NCBI GenBank assembly: GCA_001599355.1
Contig: BCGQ01000005.1
Location: 748,222-812,221, forward strand
Length of the DNA: 64,000 nucleotides
Origin: Nakazawaea peltata
Taxonomy: Eukaryota; Ascomycota; Pichiomycetes; Alaninales; Pachysolenaceae
Direction of reading: 5' to 3'
Shown here piece after piece: positions 1 to 9,800 of the stretch. Under the pieces are notes generated by a model. The model was not told the origin of the DNA, did no database searches, and was given only the letters and a program-made list of their open reading frames with translations. Made by a program: the position numbers and the translations under genes. How positions within the stretch are numbered: position 1 is the stretch's first letter; the number at the start of each line of letters is the position of its first letter.

Positions 1-1239
1 ACATTTGGGAAAGGCTCAAAGATGGCTAATGGCGCGGGTATCAAGGGAACATAGAATATCAGAGAGGCATTAACGAATTGAAGATATTTCCCCGGAATCA
101 TTTAATGTCAATCATGTCAGAACTTTTAAAATCTCCATCTTCATCTTCATAATCCCCATATCCCCGTTAAAGTTACATTACAAAATGATAATTTCCAAAT
201 TCCGTATTGGTATCACCTGTGAGACAATTAGTTCATTAGGGAGTATTTCTTTTTAATTTTGTGTGTTTCCCCTCCAAGGTTCTAAAAACCCACTCTTTGT
301 GTTATAAATTATTTGCAAAGTCGATATCATTTTGTTTATACTTTACCCCCATTCAATTCGGAATAAATCTGGAGAAAGTTTAAAGGAAGTCAACCGGGAT
401 TGGATCCGGAGATATTTTTTGGCACTATTTTGTTCCTATCCTTAATTTTCTCTTATCAAGGCCGACCCCCCAGTTCCGCAGTCCCCTAGTCCCAAGTTCC
501 AAGCCCTCAGAACCCATCTCCAAGCAGAGCCCATCTCATCCACTCCAAGACAATTCGTGTTACTAATTAATCCACCCTTCCAGTATAGCTCAGTCTGCAA
601 GAAAATATTCCACCCTGCCCCCTGTTATCCCCCTATTGTGGTCTCTTCAGATATTCACCATTTTCTAAGCAAAAAAGAAAAATAAAGCCGAAACCATACA
701 AAAAGCTTGGTCAGCCAAACGCACGATAGGTTAAAATAGTAGTGAGAAGATTTCAAGTTACAAGGATCCCTCAGTCATCACTACAAGTCAGATAAATTAA
801 ATGGCCATTTCCCCACAACTCGTCGTCGTCCTCCCCATATTAAAATCACCTGTAATATTCATCGAGCTTCAGGAGCAAGAGAAAAATCCGCACCCTTGGC
901 ACCTTGTTGAAGATCTTCACGATTTTTTCCTTATTTGTCAAGTCCGATTTTTAGAGATTTGAATTTATCAAGGAGACAGAGTTGGGAATTGAGATAGGAA
1001 AGATCATTGAAATAAAATACGCGGGTTCTCGAAGCTTCACACGCGGGTATAGCACAAGACCCCGGGTCCTACAAGAAACGATAAAAAAAGGGGGTAAACT
1101 GAATTTCAACTTTATTAAAGACGACCCAAATTGACATTTTTAGCCCCTATTGGCTCTCTGTGTTAATACGCCGTTGTACTTTGAATTGGATTTAGGACCA
1201 GTTACTGCCTTTAAATATCTCATTGTTTGAAGCTTTTAC
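1..1239. other. Intergenic region upstream of the Con7-like gene
   Basis: I see no credible gene here. The stretch is AT-rich with short C-rich patches and ends at the start codon of the zinc-finger gene, so it probably holds that gene's promoter and the end of an unseen neighbour. A TATA-like TTTAAATA lies about 30 bases before the ATG. The 12-mer AAAATACGCGGG (1014-1025) recurs exactly just upstream of MUP1 (4482-4493), and a second ACGCGGGT sits at 1041-1048. Confidence 0.6.
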
Positions 1240-2508
1240 ATGAGTCTGCAAGATTACCATCCAAATCTGACGAGCCCTCAAAATCCGACACCAGCACCAG
1301 TGACAGGACATCACTATTATCCTCAACAAATTCATTCGACCGGATCTACTGCTTCAGAGACCATCCCCTCGCTTTCCAAGAATACAGCAATACTACAGAA
1401 CACATTTACAACATTAGAATCAAATGAAGATATATCGAGGCCCATTTTTACAAAGCCTATTTTTAAAAGAGAGTCTATGGAAAACGAGGAAGCCAATAGA
1501 TTCGCAATTCCGCCCTCGCATCTCCAGATATCACAATCTCTGAGGCAGTCCAGTCAGCAGAATCAAATATATTTACCACAAGAGGACCCCAATAATAGTA
1601 ATCCAGGAGTTGTGCTACCTCATACTGTGCTACACCAGCATGTGCCCACGTTTTATACATCCCAACCACATCAAGATGAGACAACTCCTGTTTATGTCCC
1701 TAATAGTGCCCAAGTCATTAATCCGGTCCCACAATTTTATGCCCCTAGTTATTCGGTAGGACCATGGCAAGTTACACCTTCTCAGACTGGCCCAATTGCT
1801 CCAGGATATTATCAAATTGCACCTGGACAGCAGCCATTGCAAAGTCCCCCATCTCCTACTAGGAATTCTATTGGTAGTGCGAATGTGTCTGGATTTGGAC
1901 CTCCTCTGTATTCGGTGGATCAACCACAGATATTCCAAATTCTGCATGCGGGACCTGATCCTGGCTCACTTGGAGGATTCAATGTGATTTCTCAGCAGCA
2001 GTACCCACCACCACCACCACCGCTGCCCCAGCAGCTGCAAATGCCACCTCAACAAGGACCCCAATCACAACCACACGTGGCACAACAAATTTCATTTCCT
2101 ATGATGGGGATTACCCCACAATCTACAATGATTCAAGGAGTTTATTCTATGGTTCCACCCTCTCAGAAATTATCGGGGTCACTGTCTGTTCAAGGTTTAA
2201 TGCTGCCACCAGGGTATATGCCAATGCCCCCACAGTCTCAGGTGCCACTTCAAGGGCAAGGTAGATCGATCTCTATGCCACTGATCGTATCTCAGCTTCC
2301 CGTGAAATCAAAGAGGACAAGAAGAAAGAGGAATGAGGTTGAGAGATTGTATTTTTGTAATTATAAGGATTGTATGAAGGGTTATGGATCATTGAGTCAC
2401 TTAAATGGGCATATAGTGAAGCATGGCCATGGAAGAAGGAGACATCCAGAGGAGTTTTATCAATTAAGAAAGTATCTTAGAGAAAGAGAAGACAAGAAGT
2501 CGATATGA
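1240..2508 (+). CDS. Con7/Scp3-like C2H2 zinc-finger transcription factor
   Basis: This encodes a 422-residue protein whose first 340 residues are low-complexity and rich in Gln, Pro, Ser and Tyr, with a short polyproline run near residue 255. A basic patch (KSKRTRRKRNEVERL, about 356-370) leads into one C2H2 finger spaced C-x4-C-x12-H-x3-H (about 373-396). The finger is followed by a charged tail with a PEEF motif. The arrangement of ERLYFCN, YGSLSHLNGH and the HPEEF tail matches the Con7 (Magnaporthe) and Scp3 (fission yeast) finger family, which are nuclear DNA-binding proteins. The target genes cannot be told from sequence. The ATG at 1240 begins MSLQDYHP. Family assignment is fairly sure; orthology to a named yeast gene is not. 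Confidence 0.75.
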   Translation: MSLQDYHPNLTSPQNPTPAPVTGHHYYPQQIHSTGSTASETIPSLSKNTAILQNTFTTLESNEDISRPIFTKPIFKRESMENEEANRFAIPPSHLQISQSLRQSSQQNQIYLPQEDPNNSNPGVVLPHTVLHQHVPTFYTSQPHQDETTPVYVPNSAQVINPVPQFYAPSYSVGPWQVTPSQTGPIAPGYYQIAPGQQPLQSPPSPTRNSIGSANVSGFGPPLYSVDQPQIFQILHAGPDPGSLGGFNVISQQQYPPPPPPLPQQLQMPPQQGPQSQPHVAQQISFPMMGITPQSTMIQGVYSMVPPSQKLSGSLSVQGLMLPPGYMPMPPQSQVPLQGQGRSISMPLIVSQLPVKSKRTRRKRNEVERLYFCNYKDCMKGYGSLSHLNGHIVKHGHGRRRHPEEFYQLRKYLREREDKKSI

Positions 2509-4558
2509 TGTGAGAGAGACCTTATCACTACTCACTTTCAGTTCCAATCATTTATGTTTCGAATTTCTTGAATCGTTAAGCCAATTTTTACCACAAGCTG
2601 GTATAGATGTTAATTGCCCGTTGAAAAGTTTTCGTGTCTAATTATATAATGATATGACCTTGTTAATCAAGGTCCAGCTTTATTTTAAATTATATCCAGT
2701 GTAAGATTAAATTGACCCATAGATTTCGTTTCCACCTGCAGTAAAAAATCCGCCATGAAAATTTCCAACGGGTTTTCCTAACTATGGCAGTTGGGGCAGA
2801 TACTTAAACTTTAAAGATCACCAATCCAATAGAAAAGATCCACTGCCCGGCGCTTAGTTTGTATAGAGTTTTTGTTTTTTTTTTGGAGCCCCAAAACTTT
2901 ATCTTGGTGGGGGATGGTACTCGGTACTTTACCGGGCGTGTGCATCGGTACGTGTTAGCAACACTAAGAATATTCAATAGTAGTATCTTCAAGGCATGAT
3001 GGTAGCTGTTTTAGAAAACAAAAAACCCAACATGAAACTGGGGTCCGGCTCTTAAGAGACGGAGAACAACAGAGTTTGTCCCGATTTCCCGATTCGTAGC
3101 ATAGTAGAGGTTTGCAGGGCCTTTTTGGGCGTTGATAAAACCGAGCGGGAAAAGCGAGGGTGGGCAAAAGGGCGCGGGCAAGGTGGTTTTATGCATGCAA
3201 AGTCATGCGTCATGCACGATCTAGAACGATTGACACAGATTACCAAGCAAAAAAATTCTTTTGGATGGTGCGGGAAGTTTATGCATTTTGGAATATGTTT
3301 TTCCCTGCCCTCCGCCTTGGCAAGCAAACATGCCCCCGGTACTTGGTGATGTAACTGGGCGAGAAGCGAGGGGAGTTAAAGATCTAAGCTTTGTACGTCA
3401 GGTTAAGGAATCGTGGGGAACTCGGAAAGAAGAAGTATCGAATCATGTAATCTGAATGGCGGCCAGCGAATCCGCAAATCTTTGAATCTGAAAAGCGAGG
3501 GGACGGGGTAAACTGTAATAATACTGCTTTCAGGGTCGGACAAAAAGTTGTTGCAGATTGTTCCTTCCGGGATGTCAAGAGGAGGAGATTTTAATCCGGA
3601 TCAAGTTCCGAGCAATGCAACATTTGTTGCGCTCTTGCAGGTGACAGCGCCACCTGACCTGACACTCTGATCCTCAAGGTCTCGTATTTTATGTAAGTGA
3701 GGCTTTTCTCTTTTTTCTATTTATTTTTTGTCATGTTGTTGCTCGACTAATCCTTGTCAAGAATGTTGAGCAAATGCCGTGTTAGTGTGATAATGTTCCT
3801 ATTGTTGGTATTATTATTTATGTATATTTAACCTCTAGCGGTGCCAGCTTATCTGACGCAACATGCATATGTATTGCTTCAGGTGTCGGGAAAAGGTTCT
3901 CTATCCTGACACTTTCGCTTACTCAACATTGTATGTTATTAGAGTGGTCTTATGTAAGGTATGTTGCAGAGTTGAGGTTGACGGAATATTGGGGCTCGTG
4001 ATTGCTAAGAAGAAGGAATCTAGAGAGGTTATGTCATCCCCAACCTGATACAAGTTGATTAGAGAAGCAATTTTACAAAAGTGTCCCATCTTAATTCCTC
4101 TCTGATTCATCTCTTAATCCTCCCCAAATATAAATTATATACCATATAAATTTCAGTTTTGCATTGTACTTGGAAATACGTGAGTGTAATTCAAAATAAT
4201 TAACTCTCTCTTTAATGAATAGGAGAAAACTCGTATTATGTGAAAACAACAATCTCAAAAATATAATTGCTCCTCTCTGGTCCCTGCAACTCCCTCTCTA
4301 GGCTCCCTCGTTAACCCCTCTCCAAGCCTTTAACTCTCCACGATTTGACCTCGACAATTTTTCCGCTCACCTCACCCCCCTCGCCCCCCTTTAAACCAAA
4401 ATTTGTAATCCGCTCACCGGATCATCGCCATTCCTCTCCCGTCCCCGATAAGCTCCCCCGTCAAGCAGCACACTAGAAAAAAAAATACGCGGGAACTGAT
4501 TGGAAACAGCAGGCGATAAGAAGACAGAGAGGGAGCGGCGACGCGAGAAGGTGATAAC
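2509..4558. other. 2-kb intergenic region between the Con7-like gene and MUP1
   Basis: No gene is supportable in this unusually long gap. The middle (about 2820-3690) looks more GC-rich than the flanks and holds several short overlapping open frames on both strands, which is expected of GC-rich non-coding DNA. AAGCGAGGG occurs three times (3152-3160, 3364-3372, 3493-3501). The last 300 bases before MUP1 are C/T-rich on the sense strand. A long promoter or a non-coding transcript is possible, but nothing here proves either. Confidence 0.5.
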
Positions 4559-6244
4559 ATGACAAAAATGGATACGGATGATAAGAATGTGGTTCCACTA
4601 GTGAGTGAGATTGTCCTTGATGATGAATCGCGAGGCGAAATCCACTCCTCGTTGCTCCCACAGGCCAGCCTGGGCCGTCTTGGTCTCAGCGCTACAAACA
4701 GCGGGCTGTCAATTCCTCTTGCCTCGATGTCAACTAGGGAACTTCATGATATGCTGTTTTTACAAGAGACTACCGATTTACCGCAAGGAAGACATCTTGG
4801 TGTATTTGCCGTGACTGTGAATTTCGTCAGCCGGATCTTGGGATCGGGAATCTTTGCGGTCCCGGCCTTGATTTACCGTGACTGTGGAGGTTCTCCAGCT
4901 CTCTTTTTTGGTGTCTGGTTTATTGCTGCTACTTTGGCATTTGCTGGTGTTTACGTCTACTTGGAGATGGGAAGTTTGATCCTGAGAAACGGAGGTACCA
5001 AGACATTCCTTGAGTTCATTTTTTATAAACCCAAAATGCTCACTACCGTTTTAGTAGGAATTTACTCGGTCTTATTTGGGTTCCTTGTATCGAATTCGCT
5101 TGTATTTGGTCAGTACTTCTTATATGCCACTGGAGTCACCGATAAGCTGGAAATTGACAAAATTGCAGGGTATGTCGCCTTTGCTCTTGTACTCGTGAGT
5201 TTTATCATCCATTCACTGTCGGTAAAGAATGGAACAATGTTACAGAACATTTTGGGAGCCATGAAATTGGTGTTGATTATCTCTATGGCCATTGCAGGTG
5301 TAGGAGTGGTGTTCATTCCTAATAATATCGAGAACCAATTGGCATTGCATTCATTCTTCCTGCCTAAGCAAGATGTTACTGTGGCTGGATTAACCTCACT
5401 GTTGTTCAAAGGATTCTTTGCCATGGCCGGTTGGAATGGAGTCCATATTTTGCTGGGAGAAATCGCTGACCCTGTCAGAACTTTGAAAATAGCCGGTCCA
5501 TTGTCATTACTGATCATCTCTGTATGTTATTTCTTCATTAATTTGGCATATTTGGTGGTGATCCCAAGTGATGAGTTGATGTCTTCAGGTGAACTTGTGG
5601 GAAGTTTATTATTTGAGAAAATCTTCGGAGAATATATAGGTCGTAAGTTCCTCACTCTCAGTGTCGCTCTTAGTGCTGGAGGAAACGTATTCGTAGCCAT
5701 GTACTCTTGTGGACGTATGAACCAGGAAGTGTTCAGAGAGGGATTCTTACCATTTTCGAGGTTGTTTTCCTCCAATAAACCATTTGGAACCCCCATGTAT
5801 CCGATGCTTATCTGTTGCGCCATCACTTCCGCTTTCTTACTCGCTCCAGCTAGAGGCAACTTATATAATTACATTGTAAATTTGGAGAGTTATCCTGGCC
5901 AATTGGCTATTATGCTCGTGGCAATTGGAACCTTCATATTAAGATCGAGATATCCTCATTTACAGGCTCCTATCAGAGCTTCATTGTTCATGACATCTCT
6001 TTTGATTTTATTCTCTATTTTGGTCTTACTTGGACCTTTCTTCCCGACTAAGGGCTCTTCTATATCTTACGATGGGTATCCTAATTATGGGTTGACCACA
6101 TGTTTGTTTTTGTCTGTTTGTGGATTGTATTGGTATTGTAAATTTAGGTTGTTGCCGTATGTCTTTGGGTATCAACTTGTACAGAGTGAAGAGGAGTTGG
6201 ACGATGGGCTTATTATTAAAAAATGGGAGAAGGAGTATAATTAG
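4559..6244 (+). CDS. MUP1: High-affinity methionine permease, Mup1-like
   Basis: This is a 561-residue APC-superfamily amino-acid permease of the fungal Mup1/Mup3 branch. A cytosolic N-terminal tail of about 75 residues precedes roughly 12 membrane segments. The first segment starts at LGVFAVTVNFVSRILGSG (about 79-96), which carries the substrate-binding glycine motif SRILGSGIFAVP typical of the family. HILLGEIADPVRTL (about 298-311) matches the conserved loop after TM6. S. cerevisiae Mup1 takes up methionine and cysteine at the plasma membrane and is removed by ubiquitin signals in its tail; the Lys-containing acidic N-terminus here fits that. The ATG at 4559 is used, and a second in-frame ATG lies three codons later. 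I saw no clear Met4/Cbf1 or Met31 site nearby. Mup1 versus Mup3 cannot be settled from sequence alone. Confidence 0.85.
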   Translation: MTKMDTDDKNVVPLVSEIVLDDESRGEIHSSLLPQASLGRLGLSATNSGLSIPLASMSTRELHDMLFLQETTDLPQGRHLGVFAVTVNFVSRILGSGIFAVPALIYRDCGGSPALFFGVWFIAATLAFAGVYVYLEMGSLILRNGGTKTFLEFIFYKPKMLTTVLVGIYSVLFGFLVSNSLVFGQYFLYATGVTDKLEIDKIAGYVAFALVLVSFIIHSLSVKNGTMLQNILGAMKLVLIISMAIAGVGVVFIPNNIENQLALHSFFLPKQDVTVAGLTSLLFKGFFAMAGWNGVHILLGEIADPVRTLKIAGPLSLLIISVCYFFINLAYLVVIPSDELMSSGELVGSLLFEKIFGEYIGRKFLTLSVALSAGGNVFVAMYSCGRMNQEVFREGFLPFSRLFSSNKPFGTPMYPMLICCAITSAFLLAPARGNLYNYIVNLESYPGQLAIMLVAIGTFILRSRYPHLQAPIRASLFMTSLLILFSILVLLGPFFPTKGSSISYDGYPNYGLTTCLFLSVCGLYWYCKFRLLPYVFGYQLVQSEEELDDGLIIKKWEKEYN

Positions 6245-6810
6245 TAGGTTAGGGGGTGTATGTAGGAATGGTTTGGAGAATCGAAGATGATATTAATAGA
6301 GTTAATTTAGTATTGTGAGTTTTATGAGTCGTAGAACCGAGTAGATACAAAAGAACTGACCTTCAATATTCAATTGAAAGTTGTAAATTGGGGGTGATGG
6401 TAAAAGTCGTTTACAACTCAAATTTCCAAATTAGGATAAGTAAGAGAATGAAGGGGGGTTAAACGACTGCCAATGGTAGACTTGAGGGGAGATAGAATTG
6501 AATAATGAAGAGGTATTAGAAGTGGAGTAGATTATAGTGGACCTGGAGAATAGCTTGAGATGACAAGGGGGTCAGTAGAGAATTTAGGAATTTGTAGTGG
6601 TTGTCGTGGTAGAGAGGGGTCTATGGGGGGACTGGCCTGGGGGGTTACTAGAGAAAGATGGAGGAGATATGGGCAAACAGAGGACAGGCACTGAGAATAC
6701 ACACCAAAGACAGGTTCAAAACTTGGAAATGCAATCAAAACAACCCAACAAACCTACAATCTCTTACTCATAGAATATTATTCAAAGATTTATTTAACTT
6801 CAAACATCGT
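6245..6810. other. Convergent 3' region between MUP1 and the ABC transporter gene
   Basis: This gap lies between two converging genes and contains no supportable gene. It is AT-rich near both stop codons. The middle (about 6540-6670) has purine/G-rich runs such as GGGGGGACTGG and GGGGGG. It presumably holds the two transcript ends. Confidence 0.5.
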
Positions 6811-9800
6811 TTATTTATTCCCCGACTTCTTCAGTACAAATGCCTCTTTAGCTAAGTTGATCAAAACATCCAATTCTCCAGAATTCTCACACATATCATG
6901 GAATAACGATTCCTTGTTGATAATCAAAGAATATGGATCACTAAACTCAACAACCTTACCAGCATCCATGACCAAAATCTTATCATAATCAATGATAGAT
7001 CTCAATCTATGAGCAATGGTCAAGATGGTACTTCCACTGAACTCATCTCTGATGGTTTGTTGGATCTTGGCATCTGACAGGTAGTCAATAGAAGCTGTGG
7101 CCTCATCTAACAAGATAACCTTTGGAGCCTTCAATAAAGATCTAGCCAAACACATCAATTGACGTTGACCTTGAGATAAGTTGGATCCTCCTTCGGCTAC
7201 ATGAGAGTTCAAGTCCAAGAATTTGTTCACATTCTCAGATTCTTCAGTAGTTGTCTTGGTATTCAATTGGATAGCTTCCAATTCTTCCAGGGAAATCAAG
7301 TTGACTCTCTTCAAGGCAACATAGATTTCGTAGTCAGAATATTGGTCGAACATATCCAAGTTAGATCTGACGGTACCGGTGAACAAGGTTGGATCTTGTG
7401 GAATAATAGTGATACCTTGACGTAAAGTGGTCAATCCGATCTTGGTGATATCTACACCATCAATATGAATAGATCCGGTCTCTGGGTCCAAGAATCTGAA
7501 GAATGCTGTGATAATAGTCGATTTACCAGCACCAGTTCTACCTACGATACCGATTTTCTCGGTTGGCTTTACGTTGAAGCTGACATTCTTGATGACCAAA
7601 GGCAACTCTGGAGCATATCTCAAAGATACATCCTTGACCTCGATGGCACCCAGTTGAGGCCATGATGATGGAGGTTCATTCTCAGGAACAATGGCAGGAG
7701 GTTCTTGTTCGATACGCATATATTCTTGGACTCTCTCAGCTGAGTTCATGTTCATCTCAACATTAGCATAAAGACGGACAATCCATAAAGCGGAGTCAGA
7801 GAAGGCAATAGCATAAGACAATGACAAACCAGCAAGACCAGCATCAAGTTTATCGACTGCCAGTAAGACGAAGACAGCGGCAAAGAAAGTGACCAAAGAC
7901 CCGACAAAATCAACACGCCACGATAACCATCTGTTGGAAACCCACAAGTAGAAGAATGGTCTACTGTTGTCGTCGATCTTGTTCAAGTTTTGGATCATGA
8001 ATCTACGCTCATCTCCATAGGCACGGATAGTTGGAACACCGACCAAAGTCTCGGTGAAATGTTGATGAATAGGCGATCTGGTGATGGAATCGTAACGTTT
8101 TAATTCTCTCGACAGAGCAAGGTAGTAAACACCAACTAAGTAGTACAAGAACATGACAATAAAGGCAAAGAAAATGAACATCGGAGTGATCAGACAAATC
8201 AAAAGGATGACAGCAATACACTGGACACCACACATAAGGAATCCCTCAGCACAAATGGCCAATTCTTGGTCAATAGACTCGATATCTCTGGAGAATCTGT
8301 TCATGATACGTCCAATTGGAGTCGAATCGAAGAATCTCAACTTGGCTCTCAAGATTCTGAACAACATTCTCTCAAAGATAGTTCTAGAAGCGTAGATACC
8401 ACCGAAGAAAGTGATTAAGATTCTGAGACAAGAAGTCAACGAGAAGAAGAACCCAATGATAGAGTAAATGACAATGTAATAAACGGTAGTGTGTTCATGA
8501 GCCTTCAAAATACGGAAAGAGTTTCCTCCTAAAGGTCTGTGCCAATCAAGACCAGTCATGAAATTCTGGACAGCCTTGAGTGGTTGATATCCAAAGACAC
8601 TAGTAGCTACGGCAGTCTGGATTTGAGCCTCGGCTTCACTGGCCAACGACCATTCTCTTAACCACCAAGATTGGTACATGTAAATAAGTTGAGAACCGAT
8701 CATCGAGATGAAGAACAGAGCCCAGATATACTTGTTACCAAAGTCCTTTGCATACTCAGTGTAGACAGACAATTTGACAGTACCATCAGACTTGGTCTCC
8801 TCTTGAATCAATTTACTCTTTGGACCATCGGCCTTCTTCAGCAGTTCTTGTTCTAATTCTTCTTCCTTGACGATTTGTTTCAATTTCGATTCGATTTTGT
8901 CGGCCTTCTTTTGAAGTTCTTTTGGATCTTTACTCTTCTTGAGCAATTCAGCAGAAGAGTTGGTTCTAGAAATGACACTAGTTCTAACCAAATCGTCATC
9001 TCCCAAATCTCCCAGTTCCAAAAGTTTCATTGGTAAACCTTGGTTCTTAACACGACCATTGTCCATGACAACGACCCACTCGGCTTCAGTGACAGTCAAA
9101 GCGACATTATGAGAGACCAAGATACAGGTACGATCCTTCATCAAGTCACCAGTAATACAGTTCTCGTAAATCCACAAAGCAGTGTGAGAGTCAACAGCAC
9201 TAAGACAGTCATCCAACAAGACATGACGAGCACTCGAGTAAAGAGCACGAGCCAAAGAAACTCTCTGTTTTTGACCTCCAGACAATGTGATACCCTTCTC
9301 TCCAACCTCGGTCTCGTCTCCGTTGTCCAAGATTTGAAGATCACGTTCCAATCCACAGGCCTTGATAACGGCCTTGTATCTTTGTTCGTTGAAAGGAGCA
9401 GCAAATACAATGTTGTTCTTGATAGTATCGTTCAATAACCAAGCGGCTTGAGAACAGTAAGCTACAGCCTCAGTCAAACCAGTGGAAGGATCAGGAATCA
9501 AGTCATCTCTTGGCTCAGTTCCTGGCAAGAAAACATGTCCATTCAACAACTCCATCTCTCCCAATAAGGCCAAAAGTAACGAGGTCTTACCTGAACCGGT
9601 GGCTCCGATAATAACGTTCAATTTACCCACTTTGAAATCGATATTAAGATCTCTCAACTTGAAATCCGAGGCCTCTTTAGACCAAGCGAAACTGGCGTTC
9701 TCAAATCCAATCAATGGAGAGTTAGGACCCCTTGGATGGCTTAATTGTTCATATTTAGTAGTATCTTCCTCGTCCAAGAAATCTTGAATACGGTCAATAC

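Noticed and set aside
3052-3349. Overlapping 60-90 residue open frames on both strands in the MUP1 upstream block
   Set aside because: They overlap each other, have no domain, and arise naturally in GC-richer non-coding DNA.
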